The translations under genes and the position numbers were made by a program. A stretch of 64,000 nucleotides of DNA. Origin: Pacificibacter marinus. GTDB taxonomy: Bacteria > Pseudomonadota > Alphaproteobacteria > Rhodobacterales > Rhodobacteraceae. The stretch covers positions 1 to 64,000 of the forward strand of contig NZ_FNZV01000008.1 of assembly GCF_900109555.1 (NCBI RefSeq). The letters run 5' to 3'. Numbering within the stretch: position 1 is the first letter of the stretch; every line of letters begins with the position of its first letter. Below, one piece after another: positions 18,813-29,381 of the stretch. The notes below the pieces were generated by a model. The model did no database searches. It was not told where the DNA came from and was given only the letters and a program-made list of their open reading frames with translations.

Positions 18813-20486
18813 ATGGCCCTTGACGGACAAGATATCGAAATAAAGACCCCGGTTTTACCAGACTTGCTGACATTGACAGCAGCAGTGACCCCAAAGATGG
18901 CTGCGCTGTATGATCGCGCGCGCGCCGCATTACGCGCTGAATTTTTGGTCGATGGTAAGATTTCGAACACAAAACTCGAAGCCGACCAAACTGCAGCGCA
19001 TGGTTTGGCGTGGCTCGCCACCTATGTCGAAGCTTTGCGACAAATGCAGGCTTGGGCCGAAAAACTAACCGCAAGCGGCACGTTTGGCGAGATGGAACAA
19101 CTGATCCACCAAATCGCATTTGGTGAGTACATCAGTCAAATTTATGGAGGCATTCCGATGAACCAAGGCGAGATCGCACGCCTTGGTGATCTAGGTCTTG
19201 GTCTCGTACAGCCCAGCCACCCTGAAGCCACCAAACTTATGCTCGAAGGCAATACAATCGCCGCGCGCACCCGCTTGGTTGAACTGATGCAAGACAACGC
19301 AGGCTATGCCACTTTTGGCAAAACCGGACTTGATGACGATCTCGAAATGATCCGCGATCAATTCAAGCGATTCTCAGATGAACGCGTCGCACCCTATGCG
19401 CATGACTGGCACCTAAATGATGAATTGATCCCGATGGACATCATCGAAGCTCTGGCTGACCTAGGTGTTTTTGGTCTCACCATCCCCGAAGAATTTGGAG
19501 GTTTCGGGTTTCCCAAAGCAGCCATGGTGGTGGTCTCCGAAGAACTGTCACGCGGCTATATCGGCGTTGGATCTTTGGGAACACGATCAGAAATTGCGGC
19601 GGAATTGATCTTGTGTGGCGGCACCGAGGCACAAAAACACAAGTGGCTCCCCCAAATATCATCGGCTGAAATCCTACCAACGGCTGTGTTCACCGAACCC
19701 AACACGGGATCGGACCTAGGCGCTTTACGCACGCGTGCGGTCAAAGATGGCGAGACATACACGGTCACGGGCAACAAAACATGGATCACCCACGCAGCAC
19801 GTGCCCATGTGATGACCATGCTTGTGCGCACCGATCCAAAGACGACAGACTACAAAGGCCTGTCCATGTTCTTGGCCGAAAAGACACCCGGTGACGGCAC
19901 AAATGATTTCCCTACAGTTGGCATGAGTGGCAGCGAGATCGAAGTGCTCGGATACCGTGGCATGAAAGAATACGAGTTGGGCTTTGATGGCTTCAAGATT
20001 GATGCAAAAAACCTGCTTGGTGGCGTTGAAGGCCAAGGTTTCAAGCAGTTGATGCAAACCTTTGAATCCGCGCGCATCCAAACCGCGGCGCGCGCGATTG
20101 GCGTGGCGCAAAACGCTTTGGATGTGGGAATGCAATACGCCATCGACCGTAAACAGTTCGACAAGTCTTTAATTGACTTCCCACGTGTCTCTGGCAAACT
20201 CGCTATCATGGCGGTCGAAATCATGGTCGCGCGTCAGCTTACGTATTTTGCGGCATGGGAAAAAGACAACGATCGCCGCTGTGATGTTGAAGCAGGCATG
20301 GCCAAACTTTTAGGCGCACGCGTAGCATGGGCTGCCGCTGACAATGCGCTGCAAATCCATGGCGGCAACGGCTTTGCGCTTGAATATCAAATCAGCCGTA
20401 TCCTATGCGATGCACGTATTCTCAATATCTTTGAAGGCGCGGGCGAAATTCAAGCCCAAGTCATCGCACGTCGATTGCTTAGCTAG
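18813..20486 (+). CDS. mcd: (2S)-methylsuccinyl-CoA dehydrogenase
   Basis: An acyl-CoA dehydrogenase of 557 residues with an N-terminal extension of about 150 residues before the usual core. The size and the starting [10 protein letters not shown] fit the methylsuccinyl-CoA dehydrogenase of the ethylmalonyl-CoA pathway (methylsuccinyl-CoA to mesaconyl-CoA, FAD-dependent, electrons to ETF). The core shows [12 protein letters not shown], the [11 protein letters not shown] strand and the C-terminal IFEGAGEIQ. The ATG at 18813 is chosen over 18753 because AGGAGAG lies before it. Its TAG and the recO TAG share a CTAG palindrome. Confidence 0.9.
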   Translation: MALDGQDIEIKTPVLPDLLTLTAAVTPKMAALYDRARAALRAEFLVDGKISNTKLEADQTAAHGLAWLATYVEALRQMQAWAEKLTASGTFGEMEQLIHQIAFGEYISQIYGGIPMNQGEIARLGDLGLGLVQPSHPEATKLMLEGNTIAARTRLVELMQDNAGYATFGKTGLDDDLEMIRDQFKRFSDERVAPYAHDWHLNDELIPMDIIEALADLGVFGLTIPEEFGGFGFPKAAMVVVSEELSRGYIGVGSLGTRSEIAAELILCGGTEAQKHKWLPQISSAEILPTAVFTEPNTGSDLGALRTRAVKDGETYTVTGNKTWITHAARAHVMTMLVRTDPKTTDYKGLSMFLAEKTPGDGTNDFPTVGMSGSEIEVLGYRGMKEYELGFDGFKIDAKNLLGGVEGQGFKQLMQTFESARIQTAARAIGVAQNALDVGMQYAIDRKQFDKSLIDFPRVSGKLAIMAVEIMVARQLTYFAAWEKDNDRRCDVEAGMAKLLGARVAWAAADNALQIHGGNGFALEYQISRILCDARILNIFEGAGEIQAQVIARRLLS

Positions 20487-21235
20487 CCTACAAATGGCAG
20501 CGGTTCTTTGGCTGCTGTCTTTGCAATCCGATCCAAAAGCCGAACACGGGCGACAGGCACAGGCTTGTCGCCCATTTCACTGGCAAATCGGGTTAAAAAA
20601 TGCCCCGTTGTCAAAAGTCCACGTGCAATTTCACGGTACTCAAGCGGCGCTTGTCCTAGTAAACATTGCGGTAAAGGCAGCATTCGATCAGCCCAATCAC
20701 CAGCCCCTATGCGGCTTACAGCCCTACCCGTTTTAGGAGAAACATAAATCAAATCATCATGCGTGCCTGTCGCTGCACATGACGATAGATCAAGCCCGAA
20801 CCCAAGCTCTTCCAGCAATGAAAGCTCCCATTGCAAGTAGTCCAGCGGCCAATTGGGGTCGATACCCAACTTGTCCAATAAGCTCATACTATCGACATAT
20901 AAGTACCCATGCGCCTCGCGTTCAGGCAGCGCAAAGGCCAACATCGCAGTGATGGAATTCAGCGCGGACAGCGCCATCGGGTCGCCCATAACAGCCGCAG
21001 CACGACTTTTAACCGGCTCAAAGGTGAAACTGCCAAGTTGGTCTTCTAGCCGTGCTTTCCACGTTAAAGACACTTGACCACCTGGTTGCAGATGCGGCGT
21101 CATTTTGCGTGATATACCACCACGAACAACGCCCGCATGACGCCCATGATTTTCGGTGAACACATCGACAATCACAGAAGTTTCGCCGTACTTTCGCACA
21201 GCTAAAACCGCCCCTTGATCACGCCACTCGACCAC
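20483..21235 (-). CDS. recO: DNA repair protein RecO
   Basis: Recombination mediator that loads RecA with RecF and RecR. At 250 residues it has the N-terminal OB fold ([23 protein letters not shown]) and the helical C-terminal half with the [18 protein letters not shown] and [11 protein letters not shown]-like region. The zinc-site cysteines of some orthologues are mostly missing. It ends the leftward housekeeping cluster and meets mcd tail to tail with overlapping stops and no terminator between them. Confidence 0.93.
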   Translation of the reverse strand: MVEWRDQGAVLAVRKYGETSVIVDVFTENHGRHAGVVRGGISRKMTPHLQPGGQVSLTWKARLEDQLGSFTFEPVKSRAAAVMGDPMALSALNSITAMLAFALPEREAHGYLYVDSMSLLDKLGIDPNWPLDYLQWELSLLEELGFGLDLSSCAATGTHDDLIYVSPKTGRAVSRIGAGDWADRMLPLPQCLLGQAPLEYREIARGLLTTGHFLTRFASEMGDKPVPVARVRLLDRIAKTAAKEPLPFVG

Positions 21236-21300
21236 GTGCGGCTCCTTATTTTTTCTTGCAACAAATACTCAGAGTACCGTGCCCACAAGTCGCGAACACG

Positions 21301-21633
21301 TCAATCCGAGAGACCTATTTCGTCTAGCAATGTGCGGCCAGAACGATCTTCGACTTCGATGATCCATAGGTCAGGATCATAGCCGCGCTGTTTGGTCAGG
21401 GCGGCATCAACATCACGCTCAGGCCCGCTGGCAAGCGTGACCCATTCACGGCGATCTGCCATCATGTCGAATTGACGTTGAAACGCGGTTGCGTTGCCAT
21501 CAAGCGTGTTAAGTTTGACCATAACAGCGCCGGCGGTGGCATCGCCTTTTTTCACAACGAAAACAGGGATATCCGCCAAGCGCAACCGCGCCAAATAGGC
21601 AGACACCCAAATATCTGCTGTCAGGCGCGCCAT
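21301..21633 (-). CDS. DUF1491 family protein
   Basis: A 110-residue protein conserved in Alphaproteobacteria at this position between era and recO. It starts MARLTADIWVSAYLARLRL and has the GDATAGAVMVKL and DPDLWIIEVED stretches of the family. No signal peptide, membrane segment or catalytic motif is visible. The function is unknown. It starts six bases after the era stop, so it belongs to the same transcript. Confidence 0.9.
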   Translation of the reverse strand: MARLTADIWVSAYLARLRLADIPVFVVKKGDATAGAVMVKLNTLDGNATAFQRQFDMMADRREWVTLASGPERDVDAALTKQRGYDPDLWIIEVEDRSGRTLLDEIGLSD

Positions 21634-21639
21634 GAAATC

Positions 21640-22557
21640 TTAGTTTCCGTCTTTGAAATCAAGACCCATTTCACCGTAGCGCTCGGATTCTTCCAACCAA
21701 TTCGGGCGCACTTTCACTTGCAAGAACAGGTGAACTTTGCGGCCCAAAAATTCATTGAGCTCTTCACGCGACGCACGCGAAATACGTTTGATGGTTTCGC
21801 CTTTGTGGCCCAGCAGAATGCCTTTATGGCCATCGCGCATCACGTAGATCACCTGATCAATGCGTGCAGAGCCATCTTTGCGCTCTTCCCAATTTTCGGT
21901 TTCAACCGTCAACTGATAGGGCAGCTCTTGGTGCAATTGCAGGGTCAGTTTTTCACGTGTCATTTCTGCGGCAATCATGCGCATGGGCAGATCTGCAATC
22001 TGATCTTCTGGGTAAAGCCACGGACCCGCAGGCACTTCAGCGGCAAGCCATTTACGCAAATCGTCCACGCCATGGCCTTTTTCTGCTGAGATCAGGAAAG
22101 TTTTAGTAAAGTTAAACCGCTCGTTCATTTTACTGGTCAGCTCAAGCAGAACATCCACAGGAACGCGGTCGATTTTGTTGATCGCCAGCGCGATGTTGCG
22201 CGAATCTGTACGCTCTGACAGCGCTTCCAAAATCGCTTCAACGCCTTTGGTCATGCCGCGGTGCGCTTCGATCAACAAGACCACAACGTCTGCATCCGCA
22301 GCGCCGCCCCAAGCTGCGGCGACCATCGCGCGGTCCAACCGACGGGTGGGCTTAAAGATGCCCGGCGTATCAACGAACACCAACTGGCTATCGCCCTCAA
22401 TCGCGACACCGCGAATACGGGCACGCGTGGTTTGAACCTTGTGCGTCACGATGGACACCTTGGCCCCGACCATCCGGTTTAAAAGTGTTGATTTACCTGC
22501 GTTTGGCTCACCAATAAGGGCAACAAAGCCCGCGCGTGTCTTGGTTTCGTCGGTCAT
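21640..22557 (-). CDS. era: GTPase Era
   Basis: Ribosome-assembly GTPase that binds 16S rRNA. The 305-residue protein has G1 GEPNAGKST (16-24), DTPG (G3), NKID (G4) and a C-terminal KH domain with the [18 protein letters not shown] loop. It overlaps rnc by four bases. Confidence 0.97.
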   Translation of the reverse strand: MTDETKTRAGFVALIGEPNAGKSTLLNRMVGAKVSIVTHKVQTTRARIRGVAIEGDSQLVFVDTPGIFKPTRRLDRAMVAAAWGGAADADVVVLLIEAHRGMTKGVEAILEALSERTDSRNIALAINKIDRVPVDVLLELTSKMNERFNFTKTFLISAEKGHGVDDLRKWLAAEVPAGPWLYPEDQIADLPMRMIAAEMTREKLTLQLHQELPYQLTVETENWEERKDGSARIDQVIYVMRDGHKGILLGHKGETIKRISRASREELNEFLGRKVHLFLQVKVRPNWLEESERYGEMGLDFKDGN

Positions 22558-23240
22558 TGTCCGCTCTCCAATTGATCCAAAAGCGCCTTTGCTGCGGCTT
22601 GCTCAGCGTTGCGTTTGGATGTTGCCTCGGCGCGCATGGTTTGCCCGCTTTGCAGTTGCACCTCGATGGTGAACACAGGCGCATGATCTGGACCAGAGCG
22701 CTTCACTTCAGCATATATTGGCGGTTGTTGTTTGCGGGCTTGCGCCCATTCTTGCAGGGCCGTTTTGGGATCACGGCTGTCGGCATCAACGGTTTTAATC
22801 CGCTTGCCCCACAGCTTAAGCACGACAGCTTTGGCCACATCAAAGCCTGCGTCTTTATAAACAGCTGCAATCACAGCTTCCATAGCATCGGCCAAAAGCG
22901 CCTCTTTGCGGCGCCCCCCCGACAGCATTTCGGAGCGGCCCAATTTAAGTACAGTCCCAAGGTCAATATCGCGCGCGATATCTGCACAGGTTTCTTTACG
23001 CACAAGCGCATTAAAGCGCGGCGCAAGCTGACCCTCGGATGCATCGGTATCGGCCTCAAACAAGGCTTCAGCCATGCTCAACCCCAACACGCGGTCGCCT
23101 AAGAATTCAAGGCGTTGATTGTCGGGACGTGTGGCAGACGAAAACGAACTGTGTGTCACGGCACGCGTCAAATGCTCGGGCACCTTGAAACGGTGACCGA
23201 GACGTTCTTCAAAGGCTTTGAGTTCTGCTGCGAGTTTCAC
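22554..23240 (-). CDS. rnc: Ribonuclease III
   Basis: Double-strand-specific endoribonuclease for rRNA and sRNA processing. The catalytic signature is [12 protein letters not shown], with the second acidic cluster around [12 protein letters not shown]. The C-terminal dsRNA-binding domain ends in the [13 protein letters not shown] helix. It has 228 residues. It overlaps lepB and era by four bases on each side, in the conserved lepB-rnc-era order. Confidence 0.97.
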   Translation of the reverse strand: MKLAAELKAFEERLGHRFKVPEHLTRAVTHSSFSSATRPDNQRLEFLGDRVLGLSMAEALFEADTDASEGQLAPRFNALVRKETCADIARDIDLGTVLKLGRSEMLSGGRRKEALLADAMEAVIAAVYKDAGFDVAKAVVLKLWGKRIKTVDADSRDPKTALQEWAQARKQQPPIYAEVKRSGPDHAPVFTIEVQLQSGQTMRAEATSKRNAEQAAAKALLDQLESGQ

Positions 23241-24013
23241 ACGATATCCTCATAGAAACGGTTCAAGCGCCAAGTCCAAAAGAACAAAAGCGATTTACCC
23301 GCGGCAGAGAACATCACACGATCTACACGGCCAAGCAGGTACTCTTCTGGAACAAACCCAACACCCATCGGCTGCGCAATGCGGCTGTCAGCAGAGTTGT
23401 CGCGGTTGTCACCCATAAAGAAGTATTGCGCCTCGGGCACGGTGAACACCGCAGTGTTGTCAACGCGCGTATTGCCAATATTCAAAATGGTATGCGCGTG
23501 CCCATCAGGGAATGTTTCAGTGTAGCGTTCTTTCACACATTCTCCGCCAAGACCGACAGCTTGATTGGCACACCGAGGCGTATTGCCTGCAGCGCCTTGC
23601 GGTTCAAAGGTTTCGGAAAAAACGCCATCTGGCGTCTGTACAGATTCTTCACCATTGATGAACAGCACGCCGTCTTTCATCTGAATTTTATCACCAGGCA
23701 AGCCAACAAGGCGTTTCACAAATGCGCGGTGCTGAGTTGGATGTTCGAACACAACAACATCGCCACGCTCAGGTGCAGAATCCAAGATACGGCCCGAAAA
23801 CGGACACATAAATTCGAACGGGCAAGAATATTTAGAATACCCATAGCTCATCTTATTTACGAACAAAAAGTCACCAACCAAAAGGGTGCTTTTCATCGAA
23901 CTTGAGGGAATGAAAAAGGGCTGGAACAACAGCGAGCGAAACAGCCCTGCAATGAGCAGCGCGTAAACAATGGTTTTGACTGTTTCTGTCACCGAGTCTT
24001 TTGCTTTGCTCAT
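23237..24013 (-). CDS. lepB: Signal peptidase I
   Basis: Inner-membrane protease that removes signal peptides from exported proteins. It has one N-terminal membrane helix (about 10-30), the nucleophile Ser39 in IPSSSM, the general base Lys100 in [11 protein letters not shown] and the [12 protein letters not shown] box. The 258 residues include an insert with extra cysteines ([14 protein letters not shown]) found in alphaproteobacterial LepB. It is followed by rnc with a four-base overlap. Confidence 0.96.
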   Translation of the reverse strand: MSKAKDSVTETVKTIVYALLIAGLFRSLLFQPFFIPSSSMKSTLLVGDFLFVNKMSYGYSKYSCPFEFMCPFSGRILDSAPERGDVVVFEHPTQHRAFVKRLVGLPGDKIQMKDGVLFINGEESVQTPDGVFSETFEPQGAAGNTPRCANQAVGLGGECVKERYTETFPDGHAHTILNIGNTRVDNTAVFTVPEAQYFFMGDNRDNSADSRIAQPMGVGFVPEEYLLGRVDRVMFSAAGKSLLFFWTWRLNRFYEDIV

Positions 24014-24164
24014 ATCTTCATCTCACCTTTGCATCGCCCCTTGGGCCGATATGTTTATGTGTTGTGGGTTTCATGCTCAAATGGGGCACGCAGTGTCAAG
24101 CGTCTGGCTCAAAACAACGGGCTTTGGGCGGAATTTCTTACGCAACTCAAGCAAACGTTGCCAG

Positions 24165-24581
24165 TTACGTGGTTTTGGGCCGAGCTTCGATCACAACAAA
24201 GGCCTGCGCCCAAGGGTGATCATCGGTTAACGTCACATGAATGATCGCCTCGAACCCCTCTGGCGTCATCGTATCAAGCCGCTCTTTGGCCCAACCGGTC
24301 ACAGCCATTGTCGGCTGACCGCTGCGCATATTGGTCACCGCCATATCTTTCCACGAAATTCCCATAGCCAGCCCAGTTCCCAAAGCTTTAGAGCACGCTT
24401 CTTTTGCGGCCCAACGCTTTGCATAGGTGCCCGCCACATCTTTACGGCTTTCGGATTTTCGTTGTTCAACGTCAGTGAAAACACGTGTTTTGAACCGATT
24501 CCCAAACCGCTCAAGCGTGCCCGTAATTCGGTCAATATTTGCAAGATCTGTGCCAATGCCAAGGATCATAGAATGTTTCAA
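24165..24581 (-). CDS. acpS: Holo-[acyl-carrier-protein] synthase
   Basis: Transfers 4'-phosphopantetheine from CoA to ACP. It is 138 residues long with [14 protein letters not shown] and [15 protein letters not shown], which hold the metal-binding Asp and Glu. A four-base overlap with the LysE-family gene upstream puts both in the same transcript. Confidence 0.96.
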   Translation of the reverse strand: MKHSMILGIGTDLANIDRITGTLERFGNRFKTRVFTDVEQRKSESRKDVAGTYAKRWAAKEACSKALGTGLAMGISWKDMAVTNMRSGQPTMAVTGWAKERLDTMTPEGFEAIIHVTLTDDHPWAQAFVVIEARPKTT

Positions 24582-25201
24582 ACCAATTTCGATGTGACGA
24601 CTTTAAGCGCAGCATAACCAAACAATGCGGCGAAAGCGCCATCAAAAACGCGGTGCATCCGCAGATAGCCTTTCGAAATAACGCTGGCCGAAAATACAAA
24701 AGCCATCACTGCCATCACGAACATCGACACCATCAAGCACGACGCTCCAACCTGCAGCATCGCGATAGGGGTGGCGCTCGCAGGCACGACGACGGCAAAC
24801 AAAGAGCCCCAAAAGAGCGCAGCTTTTGGGTTCATCACATGGATCGTAAAACCGCGCAACCATGCCCGCCGATGTGTTTCAGAACGCGCGATCACATTGG
24901 GCTGCCCGCCGTGCAAAGCACCCCGCGCCGATTTAAACGCAAGGTATAAAAGATACCCAGCCCCCGCATATCGCAGAACTTCAAACATCCACACATGCGC
25001 GACCATCGCAGCCCCAAGACCCAGTCCCGCAACTGTCGCCCAAATTATTGAGCCATTCCAAACGCCAAAAGCGACAGCCAGACCTTTGGTCCGCCCGCCC
25101 CCCATAGCCGCGCCAACGATTGCAAGAATAGCCGGCCCAGGCGAGGCAACTGCAATCGCCCAACCCAAAAGTATGGGCCACAATTCTGCAACAGAAATCA
25201 T
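24578..25201 (-). CDS. LysE family translocator
   Basis: Membrane protein of 207 residues with about six hydrophobic segments. The amino-acid exporter signature is visible at the N terminus ([33 protein letters not shown]) and in [13 protein letters not shown]. Members export amino acids or related compounds, and the substrate here is unknown. It is inserted between pdxJ and acpS with four-base overlaps on both sides. Confidence 0.9.
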   Translation of the reverse strand: MISVAELWPILLGWAIAVASPGPAILAIVGAAMGGGRTKGLAVAFGVWNGSIIWATVAGLGLGAAMVAHVWMFEVLRYAGAGYLLYLAFKSARGALHGGQPNVIARSETHRRAWLRGFTIHVMNPKAALFWGSLFAVVVPASATPIAMLQVGASCLMVSMFVMAVMAFVFSASVISKGYLRMHRVFDGAFAALFGYAALKVVTSKLV

Positions 25202-25947
25202 TCCCGCGCCTCATCCATCAGACGACGCATTTCAGCGATGGCTGGTTTTAAACCACGAAAAATAGATTCGCCGATCAAAAAGTGGCCGATATTCAACTCA
25301 ACAATCTGCGGCAAAGCAGCGATAGGTTGCACCGTTTCATAGGTCAATCCATGCCCCGCGTGAACTTCAAGCCCTAGTCCATTTGCAAAATCGGCCATTT
25401 CCATCAGGCGCTTAAGTTCGTCATCACGCGCGTCAAATTTGCCTTCAGCGTGCAGGTCGCAATAAGCACCAGTGTGTAGTTCAACCACAGCAGCACCGAT
25501 ACGGTGCGCGGCTTCGATTTGCGGCCGATCTGCTGCGATGAAAATCGATACACGGCTGCCAGCCTCGCGCAAGGGGGCAATAAAATGGGCAAGACTGTTT
25601 TCTTCGCGCGCAACTTCCAGCCCGCCCTCGGTTGTCCGCTCTTCGCGTTTTTCTGGTACGATGCAAACCGCATGGGGCTTATGGCGCAATGCGATCGCTT
25701 GCATTTCAGGTGTCGCAGCCATTTCAAAGTTTAACGGCACGCTGAGATGTTCGACAAGCGCATCAATGTCAGCGTCCGTGATGTGGCGGCGGTCTTCGCG
25801 CAAGTGCGCTGTGATCCCATCTGCACCCGCTTCTTCGGCCAATTTAGCCGCACGGACGGGATCAGGATACGCCGATCCACGCGCATTGCGCACTGTTGCC
25901 ACGTGATCGATATTCATTCCCAAACGAAGGGGGGCCAAAATGGTCAT
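25198..25947 (-). CDS. pdxJ: Pyridoxine 5'-phosphate synthase
   Basis: Condenses 1-deoxyxylulose 5-phosphate with 3-amino-2-oxopropyl phosphate to make pyridoxine 5'-phosphate. The TIM-barrel sequence has [25 protein letters not shown] and the final [14 protein letters not shown] phosphate site. The ATG at 25947 ([16 protein letters not shown] upstream) gives 249 residues. The frame is open to 25992 but that extension is not family-like. PLP made here serves PatB and CobC in this window. Confidence 0.96.
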   Translation of the reverse strand: MTILAPLRLGMNIDHVATVRNARGSAYPDPVRAAKLAEEAGADGITAHLREDRRHITDADIDALVEHLSVPLNFEMAATPEMQAIALRHKPHAVCIVPEKREERTTEGGLEVAREENSLAHFIAPLREAGSRVSIFIAADRPQIEAAHRIGAAVVELHTGAYCDLHAEGKFDARDDELKRLMEMADFANGLGLEVHAGHGLTYETVQPIAALPQIVELNIGHFLIGESIFRGLKPAIAEMRRLMDEARE

Positions 25948-26076
25948 AGGGCTGCCTTTCTCGACGCCAGCATCACCTGCGAAAACCTGCAAGCGGATTG
26001 CTTTGTGAGGGGTAAAATAGAGAGGTGAGCGTGAAAGGAAACCGACAATTTATGATCACCCCCATAACGATTTACG

Positions 26077-26727
26077 CTACGACTTATGGTGGGACTTAAG
26101 CCCCGCAGCTTTACGGCGCAATTCTTCAAGTTTCGCCTTTAAGCGTCCACGCCTGCGGTGCTGATACGCGGTGATCATCGGTAAACTCAAAAAATAGGCA
26201 GCAAGGCCTGCCACAGATCCAAGCAACACCCCTCCAATCAGATAGGGAAAAAAGACTTCATGACCAAAGCGCGCGAGCGCGTCCCAATTGGCAACTTCGT
26301 GGCTGAAAAGCGCATAAAAATTATGCAGTAAATCATGCCCTGCGTCATAGAATTTTCCAACAAACGATCGTTCATGTAGCGGCCCAGTTTCGGTGCCCAG
26401 CAAAAAGTACCCCGTTTTTAACGAGATCACAGCGATAGGCACATAGGTCAAAGGGTTGCCCGCGAACGTCGCCAAAAGCGCCGCCAAAACGTTTCCGCGA
26501 ATGAGTTTGGCGAGAATGCCTGCGACGATAAAATGCAGGCCAAACATTGGCGTGAAAGCGGTAAAAACGCCAGCGAAAATGCCGCGTGAGATACGATCCG
26601 GGGTTCCAGGCAAACGGTTCAAGCGCAACCGCATATAGCGCACAGCGCGCGACCAACCGCCTTTGGGCCAAACCCACTGCGCCACCCATCGAATTGGGGT
26701 CAGTTTATCTCGGCGTTTAAAAACCAC
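26077..26727 (-). CDS. DUF2062 domain-containing membrane protein
   Basis: A 216-residue protein with a basic N terminus followed by the DUF2062 region: GIFAGVFTAFTPMFGLHF, then GNPLTYVPIAVISLKTGYFLLG. There are about three to four membrane segments and a lysine/arginine-rich tail. The family is found beside rsh and pdxJ in Rhodobacterales. Function is unknown. It starts 23 bases after the rsh stop. Confidence 0.88.
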   Translation of the reverse strand: MVFKRRDKLTPIRWVAQWVWPKGGWSRAVRYMRLRLNRLPGTPDRISRGIFAGVFTAFTPMFGLHFIVAGILAKLIRGNVLAALLATFAGNPLTYVPIAVISLKTGYFLLGTETGPLHERSFVGKFYDAGHDLLHNFYALFSHEVANWDALARFGHEVFFPYLIGGVLLGSVAGLAAYFLSLPMITAYQHRRRGRLKAKLEELRRKAAGLKSHHKS

Positions 26728-26750
26728 GCGGCTTCCTTATGCGCAGCCCC

Positions 26751-28868
26751 TTAGGGCTTTTTGTTCAAATCTCTAACCCTGCGAACCCGCGCAACATCAC
26801 TTTCAGCTTCGACAGCCAGCATGATCGCATGGAGATGTTCAATATCACGCACATCCACATCAACGATCAGCCTAAAGAAATCTGGTTTCCTATCGATGAA
26901 TGTCAGATCAGATATATTGGCCTTTTGTTCACCTACAAGGGTGCAGATACGGCCCAACACACCCGTGTCATTTGAAATCGTTATATCCAAAGACACGGCA
27001 TGGATCGCACCATGCGGCCCTGAATGCCAGCGCAGATCAACCCAGCGATCGGTTTCAGATTCAACATCTTCCAACGCGGGGCAATCTATCGCGTGTAGCA
27101 TAACCCCTTTGCCGCGATATGTGATCCCCACAATTCGCTCGCCGGGCACAGGTTGGCAACACTTCGCGCGATTATAAGTTTGGTCTTCGCTCAACCCCAA
27201 GACAGCCCGCTTGGCATCGACATCGCCTGAGGCGTGCACCAGCTCAGGATAGACCGCTTTAACAACATCTGTGGCGGTCAATTCAGCCGAGCCCATCCGC
27301 GCAAGCAATTCTTCAGTTGAAGGCAGTGACAATTGCTTTGCCGCTGTTGCCAGTGCTTTTTCAGAAGCCTTTTTGCCCACATGTTCAAACGCCACACGTG
27401 CCAATTCACGGCCAAGTTTAACAAAACGCCCACGGTCTTCTTCACGTAGCGATTTGCGAATCGCAGCCTTGGCGCGGCCTGTGACCACGATATCAAGCCA
27501 TGTACCTTGGGGGCGCTGGCCCTCTGCAGTCAGAATTTCAACGGATTGACCATTTTTCAACCGCGTCCAAAGTGGCACACGAATACCATCCACCTTGGCG
27601 CCAACACAACTGTCACCGATGCGGGTGTGAATGGAATAAGCGTAATCAAGCGGCGTCGCGCCCTTGGGCAGCTTGATGACTTCGCCTTTGGGCGTAAAGC
27701 AAAACACCTGATCCGAGTACATTTCAAGCTTAACATGCTCTAGAAATTCGCTGTGATCGTCTGAGTTTTCAAAGCGTTCTGTCAGTTGCGCCAGCCATTT
27801 GGCAGGATCAACAGCAAAGGGGTTTTGCGCGCGCACTCCATCGCGATACGACCAATGCGCCGCCACGCCGCCCTCTGCAACTTCGTGCATTTGACGCGTG
27901 CGGATTTGCACCTCAACCCGCTTGCCATCGCGCCCCGACACCGTGGTGTGGATCGAACGATAGCCGTTGGTTTTGGGCTGAGAAATATAGTCTTTGAACC
28001 GCGTAGGCACAGCGCGCCAACGTTGGTGAATCACGCCTAATGTGCGGTAACAATCACCCTCAGAATTGGTGATGATTCGGAACCCATAAATATCAGACAG
28101 ACGTGAAAAGCTTTGCTGCTTTTCTTCCATCTTGCGCCAGATTGAATAGGGTTTTTTTGCACGACCAAACACGTCAGCCTCGACACCTTCGCGTTCCAAT
28201 TCCGTGCGGATGTCGTTCGTGATCTTGTAAATCACATCGCCCGTCTCACGTTGCAGCGTGATAAAGCGACGAATGATCGAATTACGAGCTTCGGGATTGA
28301 TCACGCGAAAGCTTAAATCCTCAAGCTCTTCACGCATCCATTGCATGCCCATACGACCTGCAAGCGGTGCAAAAATATCCATCGTTTCACGGGCTTTTTG
28401 CAGCTGTTTTTCGGGGCGCATGGATTTGATCGTACGCATGTTGTGCAAACGGTCAGCCAGCTTGACCAAAATCACCCGTAGGTCTTTGGACATTGCCATG
28501 AACAGTTTGCGAAAATTTTCGGCTTGTTTGGTTTCAGAGCTGGACAGTTGCAGATTGGTCAGCTTGGTCACACCATCAACCAACTCGGCCACATCTGTAC
28601 CAAACTTACGTTCGACTTCGCTATACGTCGACTTCGTATCTTCGATGGTGTCATGCAGCAGCGCGGTGATGATCGTTGCGTCATCCAATGCTTGCTCTGT
28701 CAGAATCGCAGCCACGGCAATTGGGTGCGAGAAATACGGCTCGCCCGAGTGACGAAACTGTCCCTCATGCATTTCTAGACCGTAGGCATATGCCTCACGG
28801 ATCAAATCTGCGTTCGTTTTAGGATTGTAGTTGCGGACCAAGGCGATCAGGTCTTCGACGTCGATCAT
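26751..28868 (-). CDS. rsh: Bifunctional (p)ppGpp synthetase/hydrolase, RelA/SpoT homologue
   Basis: The single long Rsh enzyme that makes and degrades (p)ppGpp in the stringent response. In its 705 residues are the HD hydrolase domain (LLHDTIEDT, LVKLADRLHNMRT), the synthetase domain (YGFRIITN, YRSIHTT), a TGS domain (VFCFTPKGEVIKLPKGATPLDYAYSIHTRIG), a conserved-cysteine domain (AKCCQPVPGERIVGI) and a C-terminal ACT domain. It lies just downstream of rpoZ, the usual alphaproteobacterial arrangement. Confidence 0.96.
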   Translation of the reverse strand: MIDVEDLIALVRNYNPKTNADLIREAYAYGLEMHEGQFRHSGEPYFSHPIAVAAILTEQALDDATIITALLHDTIEDTKSTYSEVERKFGTDVAELVDGVTKLTNLQLSSSETKQAENFRKLFMAMSKDLRVILVKLADRLHNMRTIKSMRPEKQLQKARETMDIFAPLAGRMGMQWMREELEDLSFRVINPEARNSIIRRFITLQRETGDVIYKITNDIRTELEREGVEADVFGRAKKPYSIWRKMEEKQQSFSRLSDIYGFRIITNSEGDCYRTLGVIHQRWRAVPTRFKDYISQPKTNGYRSIHTTVSGRDGKRVEVQIRTRQMHEVAEGGVAAHWSYRDGVRAQNPFAVDPAKWLAQLTERFENSDDHSEFLEHVKLEMYSDQVFCFTPKGEVIKLPKGATPLDYAYSIHTRIGDSCVGAKVDGIRVPLWTRLKNGQSVEILTAEGQRPQGTWLDIVVTGRAKAAIRKSLREEDRGRFVKLGRELARVAFEHVGKKASEKALATAAKQLSLPSTEELLARMGSAELTATDVVKAVYPELVHASGDVDAKRAVLGLSEDQTYNRAKCCQPVPGERIVGITYRGKGVMLHAIDCPALEDVESETDRWVDLRWHSGPHGAIHAVSLDITISNDTGVLGRICTLVGEQKANISDLTFIDRKPDFFRLIVDVDVRDIEHLHAIMLAVEAESDVARVRRVRDLNKKP

Positions 28869-28892
28869 TCGGTCCGCACTCTTCTTACTTGG

Positions 28893-28914
28893 GCCAGAGC
28901 TGTGGGCTCTTGGC
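28893..28914 (-). terminator. Hairpin between rpoZ and rsh
   Basis: GCCAGAGC (28893-28900) pairs with GCTCT-GGC (28906-28914, one bulged T). There is no T-run on the minus strand after it, so it may act as an attenuator or RNA-stability element rather than a full terminator. Confidence 0.35.
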
Positions 28915-28920
28915 GCAAAA

Positions 28921-29274
28921 TTACCGTTGCCCTTGAGCTTCCATCAAAGCACGCAAAAGCTTTTCTTCAGACATGTCGTCTTCAGCAGGCTGATCAGTTT
29001 CTTGCCCCATAAGAAGCGCCATTTGGTCTTCTTCTGGTTCATCAACTTCGATCTGCGTCTGATTTGATTCGATCTGACGTTCACGCAGCGCTTCCGCCAA
29101 CTGTGTTTCTTCTGCAATTTCACGCAAAGCAACAACAGGGTTTTTGTCGTTGTCGCGGTCAACTGTCAAAGCAGAACCCGCTGAAATTTCACGCGCACGA
29201 TGTGATGCAAGCATCACAAGTTCGAAGCGATTCGGAACTTTATCTACGCAATCTTCTACTGTCACGCGAGCCAT
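28921..29274 (-). CDS. rpoZ: RNA polymerase subunit omega
   Basis: Small RNA polymerase subunit of 117 residues. The N-terminal conserved part is [33 protein letters not shown], with [12 protein letters not shown] after it. The tail is acidic and variable. Omega is part of the ppGpp site 1 on RNA polymerase, in keeping with rsh as its downstream neighbour. Confidence 0.97.
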   Translation of the reverse strand: MARVTVEDCVDKVPNRFELVMLASHRAREISAGSALTVDRDNDKNPVVALREIAEETQLAEALRERQIESNQTQIEVDEPEEDQMALLMGQETDQPAEDDMSEEKLLRALMEAQGQR

Positions 29275-29381
29275 GAGATCTCCAATTCCAACTGGGCGAG
29301 GGATACAAGCGCCCTATCTAGGGCCTTGCCCCGCAATTGACAAGGCACCTTCGGCACAAGCTTTGCGCCTTTTTTGCTGTT

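Noticed and set aside
21472-22089. 205-codon plus-strand frame opposite era
   Set aside because: Antisense to a highly conserved GTPase, with no ribosome-binding site and Phe/His/Gln-rich composition.
26077-26140. Possible frameshift at the end of the DUF2062 gene
   Set aside because: The basic tail (RRKAAGLKSHHKS) is in frame and normal for the family.
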